Shown one piece after another: positions 33,416 through 45,200 of a stretch of 64,000 nt of DNA (positions are counted from its first letter, which is position 1; the number at the start of each line of letters is the position of its first letter). The stretch lies in contig JACAAK010000006.1 of the NCBI GenBank assembly GCA_025093985.1, positions 62,001 to 126,000 on the forward strand, written 5' to 3'. This DNA is from Calvatia gigantea. Taxonomy: Eukaryota > Basidiomycota > Agaricomycetes > Agaricales > Lycoperdaceae. A model generated the notes under the pieces. It saw nothing but the letters and a program-made list of their open reading frames with translations, was not told the origin of the DNA and made no database searches. The translations under genes were made by a program, and so were the position numbers.

Positions 33416-34750
33416 ATGCCCAACCTTGAGCTCAGCTACGACCTTCCCCCTAGCTATTATCTTCCGGACCTCCTGGCAGAACTTCCATGGCCTCGATTAC
33501 TCAGCGAGCATTACGAGGAGGTCGGGGTCGAATCGTCAGCTTGGATTGAATCTTTCAAACCATTCAACGAAAAAGGCCTGGAGGCCTTCCGAGCATGCGA
33601 TTTCAGTACGTCCTTACTCCGTCATAATGCTGGCCCTGAGGCTCAACACACGTGCGTTAGGCTTGCTGAGTGCCCTCACCTATTCGCCTCGGGAGAAAGG
33701 TGGGTCGATATCAATTACACCCTGTTGGCCTGTTTGTTCATCTGCTTCGTCGGCGTATCAGTTATAATTCGCCTGGGGGCGGACCTGATGAATCTGTTCT
33801 TTACCTTCGACGAGTATAGCGACATCGAGGACCGTGGTGGAGCCCAGAAGTTGCGCGAAATTGTTTCCGACGCGTTCCATAACCCTGATAAGCCCCGCCC
33901 GGAGGATGAGGTCTGCCTTGGTACCATAGCGCGAGAGTAAGAATTGACTTACTTCGGGAAAAATGATGCGCTGACATTTGTGTTAGCTTCTGGAGCCGGG
34001 CCAAAGCCACCGTTGCTCCAAATGCTCCTTGCCTCCAGCACTTCCTTGATGACTGGGAAGGGTACAGCTCCAATGTGGTTCAAGAGGCTGAAGACCGCAT
34101 CAACCAGAAATCTCGAGGATTCTTTGATTATTTGCGTATTCGCCGACACACCTCCGGCAGCTACCCAACTCTAGCTCTCTGCGAGTTCGGACTTAATCTT
34201 CCTGAAGAGGTCTACCGCCACCCCCTGTTCGTTGTCCTCAGAGATCAAGCGGCTGATCTCATTGCCCTGATCAATGTTAGTGTAATTAATAAACAACCTC
34301 TGGGCTGCACTGATCAAAATCAAATAACAGGACGTTTACTCGCTCGCGATGGAACGGTCCCGCGGTCTCAATTGGCATAACGCCGTCATGCTTGTCATGC
34401 GCGAACAGGGTGTCGCCCTCCCAGAGGCCATGAGTTGGATCTTGAAATATGGCCAGAAGGTTGTCAGAAGCTTCAACGCCAACGTCGCTGCTTTGCCATC
34501 ATGGGGCCCCGAGATCGACCATAAAGTACAAATTTATGTTGACGGGATAGCACAGAACATTCGGGGGGTCGACGATTGGACGTTCGAAAGCCACCGTTAC
34601 TTTGGCGCCCGAGGAGCTGAGATTAAGGCCACCAGAATCATGTGTCCTTTTCCCCCCGGTCGCGGATTTGTCAAGCTAGACGATGATGACGATGCTCCCT
34701 CGGATCGAATTACCTTTCAGCAGGCCATTGACGTAAGAGTTGCCGCCTAA
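33416..34750 (+). CDS. Sesquiterpene synthase (basidiomycete type)
   Basis: Class I terpene cyclase acting on farnesyl diphosphate with Mg2+. The N-terminus reads YYLPDLLAELPWPRLLSEHY and SSAWIESFKPFNEKGLEAFR. After introns at 33606-33660 and 33700-33761 come LLSALTYSPREK and VIIRLGADLMNLFFTFDEYS; the metal motif DEYSD lies near residues 93-97. The next exon, starting at about 33989, gives FWSRAKATVAP. An intron starting GTTAGT splits the second metal motif, rejoined as NDVYSLAME (NDxxSxxxE). The C-terminal WTFESHRYFG contains the conserved Arg-Tyr. About 345 residues, normal for the family, with no frame damage. Product cannot be read from sequence. No P450 or other tailoring gene is adjacent; the nearest P450s are 17 kb away and broken. 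Confidence 0.93.
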
Positions 34751-35028
34751 TCGAGTATAGTAGTCTTATATCATTGTATTATGCTTAATTATTTACCTGT
34801 ACGTCTGTATGTATGTGAAAGTGTCGCAGAAATTATGACAAACGAGGAAAAGCACTGTGTTAACTGAAGTACCAGACCCTGAGTTTGTGAGGTGTAATCC
34901 AGCCGAAATTGTCTTGACATCATGTTTCGGAATTAAAATGAGCTTGTTGAGGTTGTCCTCTGTTGGTGCACGTACGAGGTTGATGAAAAGATACAGCTCG
35001 AAACAGGCCTAATGGCTCATTATCGTAT

Positions 35029-35413
35029 TTACAAAGGCTCCGCAGCAGAAATGTACAACACTATTTCGATACATCAGTTCGGCGCGAATGGCAGGGCGGC
35101 GGGATGGAGCACCATTATTGCCTCTGATGAAAGCATCACCGTATTTGTTCGTGATAACTCCGTTGACATGTTCCTCTGTTTGTTCCAACGCGATATTCAT
35201 GTACCCATCAAGACAGGACAAAACCCCTGCAATCCATTAGCTGATGTCTGCCCAATCCCTCATCATGGGCGTACCGCGATAATCCACCCCCGACAGGAGG
35301 CGCACTATGACGCGTTTTCCGACCACGTTCTTCAAAAAATCTGTCGGGGATCCCGTATGACTTGGGGGTGGGGGAGGAGATTGATCAGTAGGCTGAGGGG
35401 CCGTATCGTCCAT
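35029..35413 (-). CDS. LSM6: U6 snRNA-associated Sm-like protein LSm6
   Basis: Subunit of the LSm1-7 (mRNA decay) and LSm2-8 (U6 snRNP) rings. The start at 35413 gives a Pro-rich leader (MDDTAPQPTDQSPPPPP), then SPTDFLKNVVGKRVIVRLLS and GVDYRG. An intron leads to VLSCLDGYMNIALEQTEEHV and YGDAFIRGNN, and a second intron to the last exon VLYISAAEPL, stop at 35029-35031. The Sm1 (LSGVDYRGVLSCLDGYMN) and Sm2 (IRGNNVLYISA) motifs are complete. Compact gene of about 100 codons, apparently intact. Confidence 0.95.
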
Positions 35414-37825
35414 GAACAAAGATGGTGTTTGGCCATGTTTGGTAAAATGACAGTCTTCTTGTCGGACCTGGGCCTGAGCGCGGAAACACTGGATGGCTTC
35501 TACAGTTCCACACGGGATTATGGAATCTAGTATATCTAAAGAATTTGATATTATAATAATCCTGACCCAAGACTTATTGGTGTTGTGAACTAAACCTATG
35601 GCTAGAGCCCCTTGCCTGAGTCGACCAAAGCTGCTTCCGCTGAACGGGCTTGTTTCTTTGGGGTGACCTTGGAAATCCAACACGAATTTGAGGCTTACCA
35701 TTTGGGTTTGTCCGCATTGCAGTCGGTATGCAATACCATCTACCACGTTGCGAGGCATTCGGGGTTCAAGCAACAGGCCTTACCCAACTTGGTACCCAAC
35801 GACACAGGCCCCCTCTTCATATCATCCTTGACGGTATCTGTAGTGATCTTTCCTAGATCACGATCTTTCATTGACGTGTGGCGTGCTTCTCATCTCTAGC
35901 TGAAAGTCAGCACGCCCCAGCGACTTAAACATAACCTTGGGGTTCCTTTAATCTCGGGTCTCTTTGAGGATACCGGGTGAGTATGCAATCCACCACGACT
36001 CCCTTCATTAGTCGCCTGTATCGCAATTTCGGCTTTCTGCTTTCCTCATTTTTGACGTTATCAAGACTGACGTCTGAAAGCAAGCTGATAGTGCCCGCAA
36101 CCGCGTGTACAACTCGAGCGGGCAGTTCGATAACGGAGGGGCTAAACAAGGTCTTAGAACGAGAACTCAAAAGGTATATCCGCGGGGTCAATTCCTGGTG
36201 AACAGTGGTATCGCATGAGGGTGGTTCAAGCACCTGCATTAATACAATGCGGTATCTTTGTTCCGGAAGTGGATAAGGCCAGTCTCTATGCAGGTATTGG
36301 CGTACGATGCGTCATCATTGAAGCCTAAGGCCATTCTGTAGTTTGAGCGGATCCAGTACAGTCAGCGACATCCCCGTAATTAATCATCCCAGCGCCCTCC
36401 GGTTCTTATCTTTTTCCAGCTACGGCCTAAACCAGGGCTATACACTATCAAGGAGATCGGCCGCGCCACAGTGTCAAGATCTCCCTCACGCTCTGGGATC
36501 GTAACATGTTCCCCACCAATGGGCCATCGCATCTTCTAGACCAGCCTGACGAGCGTCCAAACCCTCCGGTTCCACGGTGATTTGGGCTCTATATCTGGCA
36601 AGAGCTCAATTACCCGATCCTGAGTGTGTTGGTAAATGTTCTCGGCGTCTCCTGCTGTTCTTTAGCCCTACATGATGCGAACATTGTGTAACAGTTTGTT
36701 TTCCCAAGTTTCCACTATCCCGTGCGTGAGTTCGGCATGATAGTGTCATCAGCCTTATACATCGGCGGTACAAGGTACATATGTCTACAGCGTTCGGTCC
36801 TGCTTCGCGACTAGTGGTAGCCGCAGGTCCTTGGGGGCCGACCGACTTGTTCTCCGCCCGCGGCTATGGTTGTCCAAACCCGTTCGCTGACAGTCACTGA
36901 CATCCTTCCAGCACCTAAGAGGCAGTGCTGATTTGCGATTCGGGATCTTTCGCTATCACAAAATACTGTATCAAAAATAGAGGAAGGGCTTTCATGAAGT
37001 CAAACCGCGGAATCTGTCCGCGCTCCTCTCCACCACCTCGACGGAACATAAGGAACACCAAAACTTCTTTTACTTCATGATTAGCGATGCCGTTCCTTAC
37101 ACTATCATTCGGACGCCCCGCTCCCTTTAGAAGGTCCGGATGGAAGCTGCAAGTGGTGCTCCTGTAAGGGCAAAATCTGCAAGGCAAGTCGTTCCCTAAA
37201 CTCTGGTTTCAGTTCCACTGCATCCGTGGGCAACATAAGTGGTAGTGGGGTTTCGGCATTTCGAAAATCGGGGATATACGTGATGCAGTCTCTCGGACGT
37301 CTTCGCGAAGATTTCCAAAGAACGTCGAACGGAGATGAAGGTCAAGGAGATCGTTGGCACGGTAGGTGCTCTCGAGGTGAGTATCTTAACCTTGGATCTC
37401 ACGGCAGGGCGTTTCTTCGTGTGCAATGATCGCCAGGATGATAACAAACCACAAACGGACCGCAGCCGCGAAATGACTAAGCTTTCACTCTTAGGTATGT
37501 GAGCAACGGGTAACTTTGTATAGCGCGAGGGATCCATTGTTGAAGTCAATATACAGAAACTGCGGTCTAACGATCTATATTAATGGGTTAATTGGGGGCC
37601 AATCCATAGAACGTAGCGTGGGGATAATGACCAATCCAGATTTGCAACTAGAAGAACGATATAAAAAGAGTAGACATAGGGTCATTACCTGACGCACTAT
37701 TGAGTGATATGTCAAGCATAGATGGGCCACAAGCGCGATCCGAACCGTCCCGTGGCCTAATCCAATTAAATTGGTACGGAATCAGTGATTTTCTTTGACG
37801 TGAATACATCGGAGAGGAACTGACG
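35414..37825. other. 2.4 kb with no recognisable gene
   Basis: Holds the LSM6 upstream region and the 3' flank of GDT1. Open frames at 35925-36239 (-) and 37196-37549 (-) have no recognisable features. No shared repeats seen. Confidence 0.4.
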
Positions 37826-38776
37826 TTATAGCCTGCTATTAGCATCTAGAGGGAGTGGAACATCGACATCGCTCCATTCAACGCAAGCTTCATAGAAATA
37901 CAGCACGCTGAAGACAAAAAACAAGATAGCGCCACTCCAAGTAACTGGAAGAATTGCTCGTCGTAAATAGGGGTACCGGAGCGACTTCATAATCACGTAC
38001 CATGCTTCACGGAAATTTTAGTTGAGACGTAACGCCCCCCAATGACAGCCAGCCCAGTGCAAAAAGAGTGACCAAGGATAGTCCCGAGCGTAACCAGATA
38101 GACATTCTGTTCATGTGAGGTGACATCAGAAGGACGGTCAGGGGAGGGTGATAAGGGAAAGACGAACATGGGCAGCGCCTAGTGCAATAGTTGCAATCTG
38201 GCTGCGATCCCCCCATTCACCGAGGAAGGTAAGAACAAATGCTTGAACGAAGACTGGTCCAAACACGAAACTAGAAAAGTTTCTTGCTCCCTCCAGCCAA
38301 CCTGACTTCTTCGCTGTTTTCGGTGAAGGCGGTGGCGCATCATCCACCCTTCCTTCTTCAAGCACTTCCATAGGGACTGCCTCGCCATCATCCTCAGCAA
38401 TCTCTTCTTCTGCCTCTCTCATCTCCTCGCGCATCTTTTCGTTCCCTGCGTCGCCCTTCATCTTCCTAGCTTCCGCAGCCATTTTGAGTCCAAAGATTAC
38501 AAACAGCACAGCTGCCGCAAGCTGCGTCCATTTCCGGGGAATAAGAGATGGAAGTATATGACCCAGCGATGCTGATAAAGCTGACATTACGAGCAGAGAA
38601 GTGATGGCCCCCGAGAAGACCGCTAGACGGGGGTGCCGCATAGCGAGTAGAGCAGAGATAAGAAAGGTCTTGTCCCCAATTTCAGAGAAAAGGATGAGAA
38701 GGATAGACTGTGCCATTGTCTCCAATGAGGACGGATCTACCGCCGGTGGCGGCGACGACGAGGGAGTCGTCGACAT
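37826..38776 (-). CDS. GDT1: Gdt1/TMEM165-type Ca2+/Mn2+ transporter (UPF0016)
   Basis: Golgi cation/proton exchanger that supplies Mn2+ and removes Ca2+, needed for glycosylation. The start ATG is at 38776 (MSTTPSSSPPPAVDP). First motif block SILLILFSEIGDKTFLISAL contains ExGDKT, followed by MRHPRLAVFSGAITSLL. An acidic cytosolic loop (REAEEEIAEDDGEAVPMEVL) precedes the second block VLTFLGEWGDRSQIATIALG, with ExGDRS. Introns before NVYLVTLGTILGHSFCTGLA and before TWSGAILFFVFSVLYFYEA complete the protein, ending ANSRL at 37826-37828. Both signature repeats and six membrane segments are present; the gene looks intact. Confidence 0.94.
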
Positions 38777-39036
38777 GGTTAGTTTCAAGACCTAGAACCC
38801 CTTCCGCTGGCAATGCATCACAGTCAAATGTTCCCACAGTCACAATTTATGACGCAACTACTGTAACGCTTAAGGAGAACGATGTTATTAATATATTGTG
38901 AGAACGACTTTCGAAGGATGGACAGTGTGTTTAAGTACACATATGGGCTGGTGTATAAGTCTTGTAAGAACCGTGTGTTGGCCTCAACACAATAGAGCAT
39001 GGACTTTCGGGAGGAAATTTCAAAAATATAGGAAGG

Positions 39037-39110
39037 TGGCCAACGTGGGGATCGAACCCAAGACCTTCGCGTTATTAGCACGACGCTCTAACCAACTGAG
39101 CTAGTCGGCC
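39037..39110 (-). tRNA. tRNA-Ile (anticodon AAU), no intron
   Basis: 74 bases. Acceptor GGCCGAC pairs with GTTGGCC followed by discriminator A. The D-arm is GCTC AGTTGGTTA GAGC. The anticodon arm TCGTG CTAATAA CGCGA gives AAU. The T-arm TTGGG TTCGATC CCCAC has one T-C mismatch at the outer pair. A T-run follows on the minus strand within 15 bases (ATATTTTTG), a plausible Pol III terminator. Confidence 0.95.
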
Positions 39111-39405
39111 CTTTTTTAAGTTTGGAGGATGTGATTATATTCAAAGGCACTAGGCAAACCCCGACCGACAGGGCTCACTGGTACTGAGTTAGATTGGAGC
39201 TTTGCAGATAGTTTTTTTTACCCTTTTTTGTCTTCCCTCACGGGGTTACGACGAGGAGCCTACAGCCCAATCTCTTATGGTACACTGTGTTATACCACTG
39301 TGCACTCACAGAAAAAAGTTTGTCAATCCACATACGATAGCGGTAGTGTCCCCCGAGCCGGTCCATCAATCCGAAGATACAATTGCATAATTTTCAGTAC
39401 AATGG

Positions 39406-39990
39406 GGATAATTCTGTAATCAGAAGCATCGCGATGTCAACTGAGGAATAGGCAGGAAGATGAACTAATGCCCAAAGAAGTACAATGGGGAATGGTATCC
39501 CAGGAGGAGTAAAACCGAGGTAAGGTGTGATAAAATATATTCGGTAAATAATAAGCTGGGATACAATGGCGATGGTGACGAGAGTGATAATGTCAGCAAA
39601 GGCTGCGCGAGAACGTGGAGTGGCGAGCGGTGTGTAATCGCCCGTTAATCTACTGGAGGGAAGCGGTCGACTTCCCTAATAGTTCATGTCGCTAAAGACT
39701 GACTACCTAATAGTCACCAGATGCTCGGCTGGGATCTATGAGCAGTTGCCTCTTGCGCCCGCCTGATCTCTTGGTCGATACCGGTGCCCTGAACTTTTTC
39801 GAACGCACCAAAAATAACATTCACATCCCACGTGCTTAGCAGGTTGTCCCATCTGCGCAAGTTCCGTCGAGGCAAGCCACATCATTCGCCCGAAAATAAT
39901 CAGGAGATAAACTTCAGGGCCCCAAGCGAGTAAATCGTAATCATCCATTGCAGCATAAGCTCCAGGGAGAGCCCATCCAAATGATCTGAG
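39406..39990 (-). CDS. Uncharacterised membrane protein, exon structure unresolved
   Basis: An open frame not starting with ATG at about 39406-39691 reads RSRAAFADIITLVTIAIVSQ, LIIYRIYFITPYLGFTPPG, IPFPIVLLWALVHLPAYSS and ends ITELSPLY, with at least two membrane segments. Upstream on the same strand, RSFGWALPGAYAAMDDYDLL and GPEVYLLIIFGRMMWLAS (another hydrophobic segment) precede VFGAFEKVQGTGIDQEIRRA. The pieces look like exons of one small membrane protein. I could not join all of them in frame with GT-AG introns, and the start may lie further upstream. Family not recognised. Confidence 0.45.
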
Positions 39991-40077
39991 GCCCGAACCT
40001 ATGGAGGTGGGGAATGTTCATTACGTAAATTCCACCGACCATTCTGTCCTCGAATGAAGGTGACTGATCTGCTTCGT

Positions 40078-41100
40078 CTAGGGTTGGTCGTTTGTATTTC
40101 GACGATGGAAATTTGTTCTACCTCGGGGAACTAGCGAAAGACCGAGCTGCTCTGCCGATATATCGGGGTTCCTGAGCCTGAGTATACGCAACGAGTGTTT
40201 TGAGCGTCTTATCCACTCCTCCAGGGACCCAAGAGTTCGTTGTGCGTCCGGTACTACAGAGAAATGTTCTCCATGGTGAAGAACCTCGAGGTTGGGAAAA
40301 TCGAAATATCTAAATATTTCGTATCCGACGCCGTTAAGGTCGAGGTTGAGAATGCGAATATGGGAGTGAATGATGATTTCTTCATTTTCCAACTCTGACG
40401 CGCTTTCGGTTGTCTCCTCTGCCGTTATATCCACCATTTTAGCAGAGAAACATAATCGGAGAATTGCGAGCAACTGAGAGGCAGATACCCTCACAGTGGC
40501 TATCGTGAGATGCGTAAGCTGTGCAAAGCTTAGTGATCGTGTGTTGAAAACTCTTTCTAGAGGGGAGCATTCCAACGTGAGCCTCCGAAGCGAAGGGACA
40601 GAGATAACTGTGTCCAACAGTACACCAAATCCTACAGCATTATATCCATGAACATTAAGTTTGACCGCCTCGAGTCCGGTGGCTTGGTGGAGAGGAATGG
40701 TTGGGAGAAAGGTGGAGAGTGGCACTCCGATGTCCAGAATTAATAATCGCCAAAGTGGTCTCCGACGAAAAATGACGCGAAAGACTTCCACGACATACCG
40801 TTGAACCTCTCGGCTGGGTCTTTCTTCGCCAGATGCGAGTAAGTTCATGGGCACCGAGCCAACTCTGCGAAGCCATGTGCCAATGATGCTAAGCTGAGGG
40901 GACTGCCGATCGATATCTATCCCTAGAAAAGACCAGACTTGGGGTGTGGATATTATAGCCCGGTGCCAACGGTGGCAAACAAGGGATAGGGTATTCCTGG
41001 CCACGTACATGGCCTCAAAATTGGATTGATGTTGGACAGGGAATAAGTCCATACTATGAGCGCAATATTTCTCCGAGAACTTCATCGGGGATGTCTGCAA
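40078..41100 (-). CDS. F-box/LRR-like protein
   Basis: A single long open frame of 340 codons. The segment NTLSLVCHRWHRAIISTPQVWSFL is the second half of an F-box as found in agaricomycete F-box proteins. The body consists of leucine-rich segments (VKLNVHGYNAVGFGVLL, SLRRLTLECSPLERV, LTHLTIATVRVSASQLL, IRILNLDLNGVGYEIF). The first half of the F-box (an LPxEL-type motif) is not visible. An upstream exon may exist near 41101-41140, where the frame stays open (GPQLPLQTSP). Presumed substrate adaptor of an SCF ubiquitin ligase; substrate unknown. Confidence 0.65.
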   Translation of the reverse strand: MQTSPMKFSEKYCAHSMDLFPVQHQSNFEAMYVARNTLSLVCHRWHRAIISTPQVWSFLGIDIDRQSPQLSIIGTWLRRVGSVPMNLLASGEERPSREVQRYVVEVFRVIFRRRPLWRLLILDIGVPLSTFLPTIPLHQATGLEAVKLNVHGYNAVGFGVLLDTVISVPSLRRLTLECSPLERVFNTRSLSFAQLTHLTIATVRVSASQLLAILRLCFSAKMVDITAEETTESASELENEEIIIHSHIRILNLDLNGVGYEIFRYFDFPNLEVLHHGEHFSVVPDAQRTLGSLEEWIRRSKHSLRILRLRNPDISAEQLGLSLVPRGRTNFHRRNTNDQP

Positions 41101-42216
41101 GGGCAGTTGTGGGCCCGCGATTCCTATAATTCAGTCAGCATATGCAAAGGACATAAGGATGGACGTACATTGGTGTCTTCTTTACGGGAAGATTGGGAGT
41201 AGGTTTGAAAGTGCTAATATTGAGCTGGGGGGTTTGCGTTGTCAAATTACGCCGATAGTCATGAAAAACAGGGCCAGGCACACCTTTATAAGTATGAATG
41301 GAGCTATCGCTATGATCGCAGAAAGACGGGGAAGTGGCCTTGGTGGTTGTTCTTGGGCTGCTTAAACTGCCTTTTGCTGTGGGAGGTAGCAATTGGCTGG
41401 GGTGCTTCCGCCATCCAGCGTAAAGCACCACACTTCAGTCGCGATCAAGGGTTCACCCTCTATTGAAAATGTTCAAGGAGAAATGAGCTCACCCGTCGGA
41501 CTCCAAAAAGACAAAGAATTTCAGTAATATCGGAGTTGGAAGAACCGTCCAAATGATCAACGCCACAAGGTTGGGTGCAGAAGCACACAGGATGACCTGG
41601 TCGCCTCAGTCTCAATGTGTTTTTATTGCAAAAAGTTATTATTGGTATTGAAAGTCCAGTTTTTTCTCGTGCTTTCCAAAATTGATTCGTTGACTCGTCC
41701 TAGTAGGGCCCTTGCCATTGGAAGGGTCGTTTCTATTCAAATCTGGGTTGACCATGGTGGATCTATTTAGCACCAACGGTACTGCCCAATGGAGCGAGAC
41801 TATGGGGTAGCTCCACAAGGAAGGAGGTAGGCGACTTCTATAATATGAATCCTGTTTCTTGCGCAACCCATCAAAACCCTCATCTCAAGTTTCACCTTTT
41901 TGACGCATCGAAACACAGGCTTGGCGCCTCAGCATCGATTAACGACTGAACTTAAGCGACGGCATTGGGGTATCGTTGGCACACTCTACCATTGGAGGCG
42001 AGCTGGTGGATTGATCAAAGTTGAAGAGTCAGGAGATGGTGCCCCAGACAATGGACAGGGTATAATCAGGGAAAACAAAGACACTTCTTGGGACCGGAGG
42101 TGAAGATGGGAGTGATCGGGCAGTTTTCGCGGGTCAGGTGAAATTGACAAAAATTGTGTCGAACAAAAGGGTGGTTCTGATGATAACCCCAAAAGCTGCA
42201 GGGCAGCAGGCATGAA
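41101..42216. other. Spacer, possible small membrane-protein remnant (-)
   Basis: On the minus strand, 41480-41620 reads QVILCASAPNLVALIIWTV and PILLKFFVFLESD. This is followed after a possible intron by EVWCFTLDGGSTPANCYLPQ with a stop near 41366. It may be the end of a small gene or a remnant. I cannot support a full gene here. Confidence 0.3.
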
Positions 42217-45200
42217 TTAGACATCCTTGGGAGGCCGAAATTGCACGGTACTTGGCCGAAGTCCGAGTTCGTCGCCCCCAGTCCTAGTGTCCGGAACAAG
42301 CCCAACACCATGGATATGGTACTGCTCTCCAACAATATCTTTCGCGGCCACCATCAACCTATCAAGCCGATTTACAATATTGAATGCGGTCGAGACGCCA
42401 ACACAAAACATCCTGAAAAGCATACAGTGAAGTCCAATATAGGCAGAAGATCGGCAGTGATACATACAGGTACTGTTCATTTTGGAGTGTCTCCAACGTG
42501 AGCGAACGGGGAAGGCCGTAGTCTTCTTCTGATTCTTTATGAATAACATCGAGTCCGTGGTATCTTAGCATGAACCGGTCTATGAGCGGCGCTGGTGTGA
42601 TCTGTGGTAGCGGCTCTCCGGTCCGCAGAGAAGAAGCGATCATAGCTGGAGGTGAAACGTTGAGTAAAGAGTATTTGTAAGGCGGACGATGTTTCCTGAC
42701 TTATTACCGCTAAAGTATCGCCTTGGAAATTCGAATCAACAAAGCGGGTCCTTTTCAGTAACGCTCTTGTCCAAGCAGGCTCAAGATGCTCGATGACCGA
42801 CATTAAGTGAGATAAGGAGTATGCAATCTGTCTGTTGCCAATGTTTTTAAAATGGGTTCGGGGAATCACGGGGGACACATACAGCTGAAGATCCATGATC
42901 ATGTGGTATCGCCGAGCAGGCCAGCGCCCACGTAAGGAAAACTTATGAGGATGATTAGTTGACATGGTATCCAGAAATATGGAGTGAGCCACCTCATAGA
43001 TCACGTTCGTCCGCAATACTGCCGACCTTTTCAGTTTACTCCGTATCGCAATCAGGCTTGTGAGGATCTCCTGAACTTCTGATTCTCTCCGCATATTCGC
43101 AAATGAGATGATCGCGCAATATATCGACCCGAGCTCATTGCACGTCGTTGAGAGCAGTCGCCTTTGATAACGACGAATCGTCGTAGAAGGGGGTAGAAAC
43201 GAAACAACACTGTTATTCTGCTCGTCAGTCTTCACCCGGAATTGAGAGTGAACGATACGCAACAATGCGAGAACGACGCCCGCGGCCACTAAAACAAATC
43301 GTCTCCACGCGATAAACCAACCAGCGCCTGGGGACCCAGGTACGGGAACGTGGATGCCCTGATATGAATATCCGACTACCTGTGTCGTTGTCAGCCTCAC
43401 CACCTCCGTAATCGGAGTTCCTGGCACGTACCAAGATAATCGTAACAAAAAACATAATGTTTGTCATAGGGGGTCCAGGCCAATACAGATTGGCATAGAA
43501 AAAGAAAGGAAAACAGAAGGCTAACACAGCTGAAAGGCCATAGGGGCTATCTGTGGCGTCACCTCGCGAAACATACCTGAGTCGGAGTGTTGGAAATTCA
43601 TTTGTAGCCCCATGGAAATGTAACATACCACATTACCATTCCAACTACTCCGCCGGCAAAGGTGCTGAGTATACGAGTTGTGAGACCAAATGTTGTATCG
43701 CCTCTAAATCGAGCAAGAGTAAGTTGCCCCATGATTCTACGAAAGCACCCCCATGAATGATCATAAGCGCCTAGACCAAATAAAATTGCTCACATAGCCC
43801 AGACAAATCGATTCCCTGATGTGAATCAATTTTGAGCATTTCGGGACAGTGCGAACGCACTCACGGTATGCAAATTCCGCCGAATTCTTGATGAAATACG
43901 GCAAACATAAGACAACAGTGAACAAACCAGCCTTAATAGCAAATAAGGCATTTCCCCGGGCTAATCCTGCAGTGGCGTAATACAAAACGGACATTATCCA
44001 TTCAAACGCGTTTCGGGGTGGAAGAGCGTCTGGATCGCGTTGTCGGGGTACACCGAGGTCTTCGAAGGTGCTTGGTTGGACGCCCTGGATGACATCTGTA
44101 TCACGTCCAGATAAGGAAATAATCGTGAGTTCATAATGGGTTCATTAGCAAAATGAATTAAACGTGTAGAACGCGTGTGATAGGGGTGAAGTGTGGGCAC
44201 TTTTGGGAGCTCACCTGGATCGTCATCCTCATCTTTCTCCGCCTGTTCAGAAATATTATATCTATTCCATGGAAGGAACTTCTTCACCGGTGTCCATAAC
44301 CGGGCTCGGTCCCTTTTAACTTCCAGTCCAATCACTTCGTCAAGCTTGGCAATATTAGTACATCAGTTTAAACTCAGACACATGTCTAGGGAATTCATAG
44401 CCGTACCATACTGACCACGGCCCCCGAAAATTGCATGAGGTGGTACTGGTACACGTAACAATGGAACAGGTAATGGTGAGGAGGCATGATGATTTCTTGG
44501 TTTCCTTCTGGGCCTTCGAAAGCTGGTCGGTACGGATCTAAGACTTTCAGCCTGTCCTCCCGTCATCATTTCGTAAGTATCGCGACAAACAAACGTGTCG
44601 GTAGAGACACGCACCTCTTGTCATTCCTGAAATCCTCCAAAGCCGATGCAACCCGATACCTCAACCTCTGGATGGCGTCGAGTTTGTTTTGCTTCTGGAT
44701 CTCCATTGATGCAGGATTCACCAAGGACATAAGCCTTGCGGCCCGTGGGTTATCTAACCACTCTTTGACCCCAATCAGGCCTTCCCTTGTCGTAACAAGC
44801 AAATCAGTGCAACTACGTAAGGGCAATAATTAGGCTTTCAAACGCGCTTGTATTCGCAGCTTGGACCAATCCGGACTCACCACTCCTCCAGCAACCTCGT
44901 CATCCGTTGCGTGTGCACTTCAGCATATGGATCATGCAACCGCTTCGCCTCTAAATTCAGATACCGCTGGACTCTCAAACACGCCTACCGCATACTCTTT
45001 TTTCCTCCCCAGCGACAAATGCAACAAGGCGTGGTGCAGTTGACCGTGATAGTGGTGACGGTGGTGATGGTGATGGTGAACACTAGACACAACGGGCGAG
45101 GAAGGCTGGGATCCTCCCGTACGGATCCTTTCGAGCGAGGTTTTCCTTGAAAGTGAAAGAACAGGTTTTCGGCCTCGAGTCGAGCGCGGTGTCTGCGTTC

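Noticed and set aside
45055..45100. His-rich run as a metal-binding domain
   Set aside because: A single short His run within a long disordered loop of the transporter; too little to call a domain.
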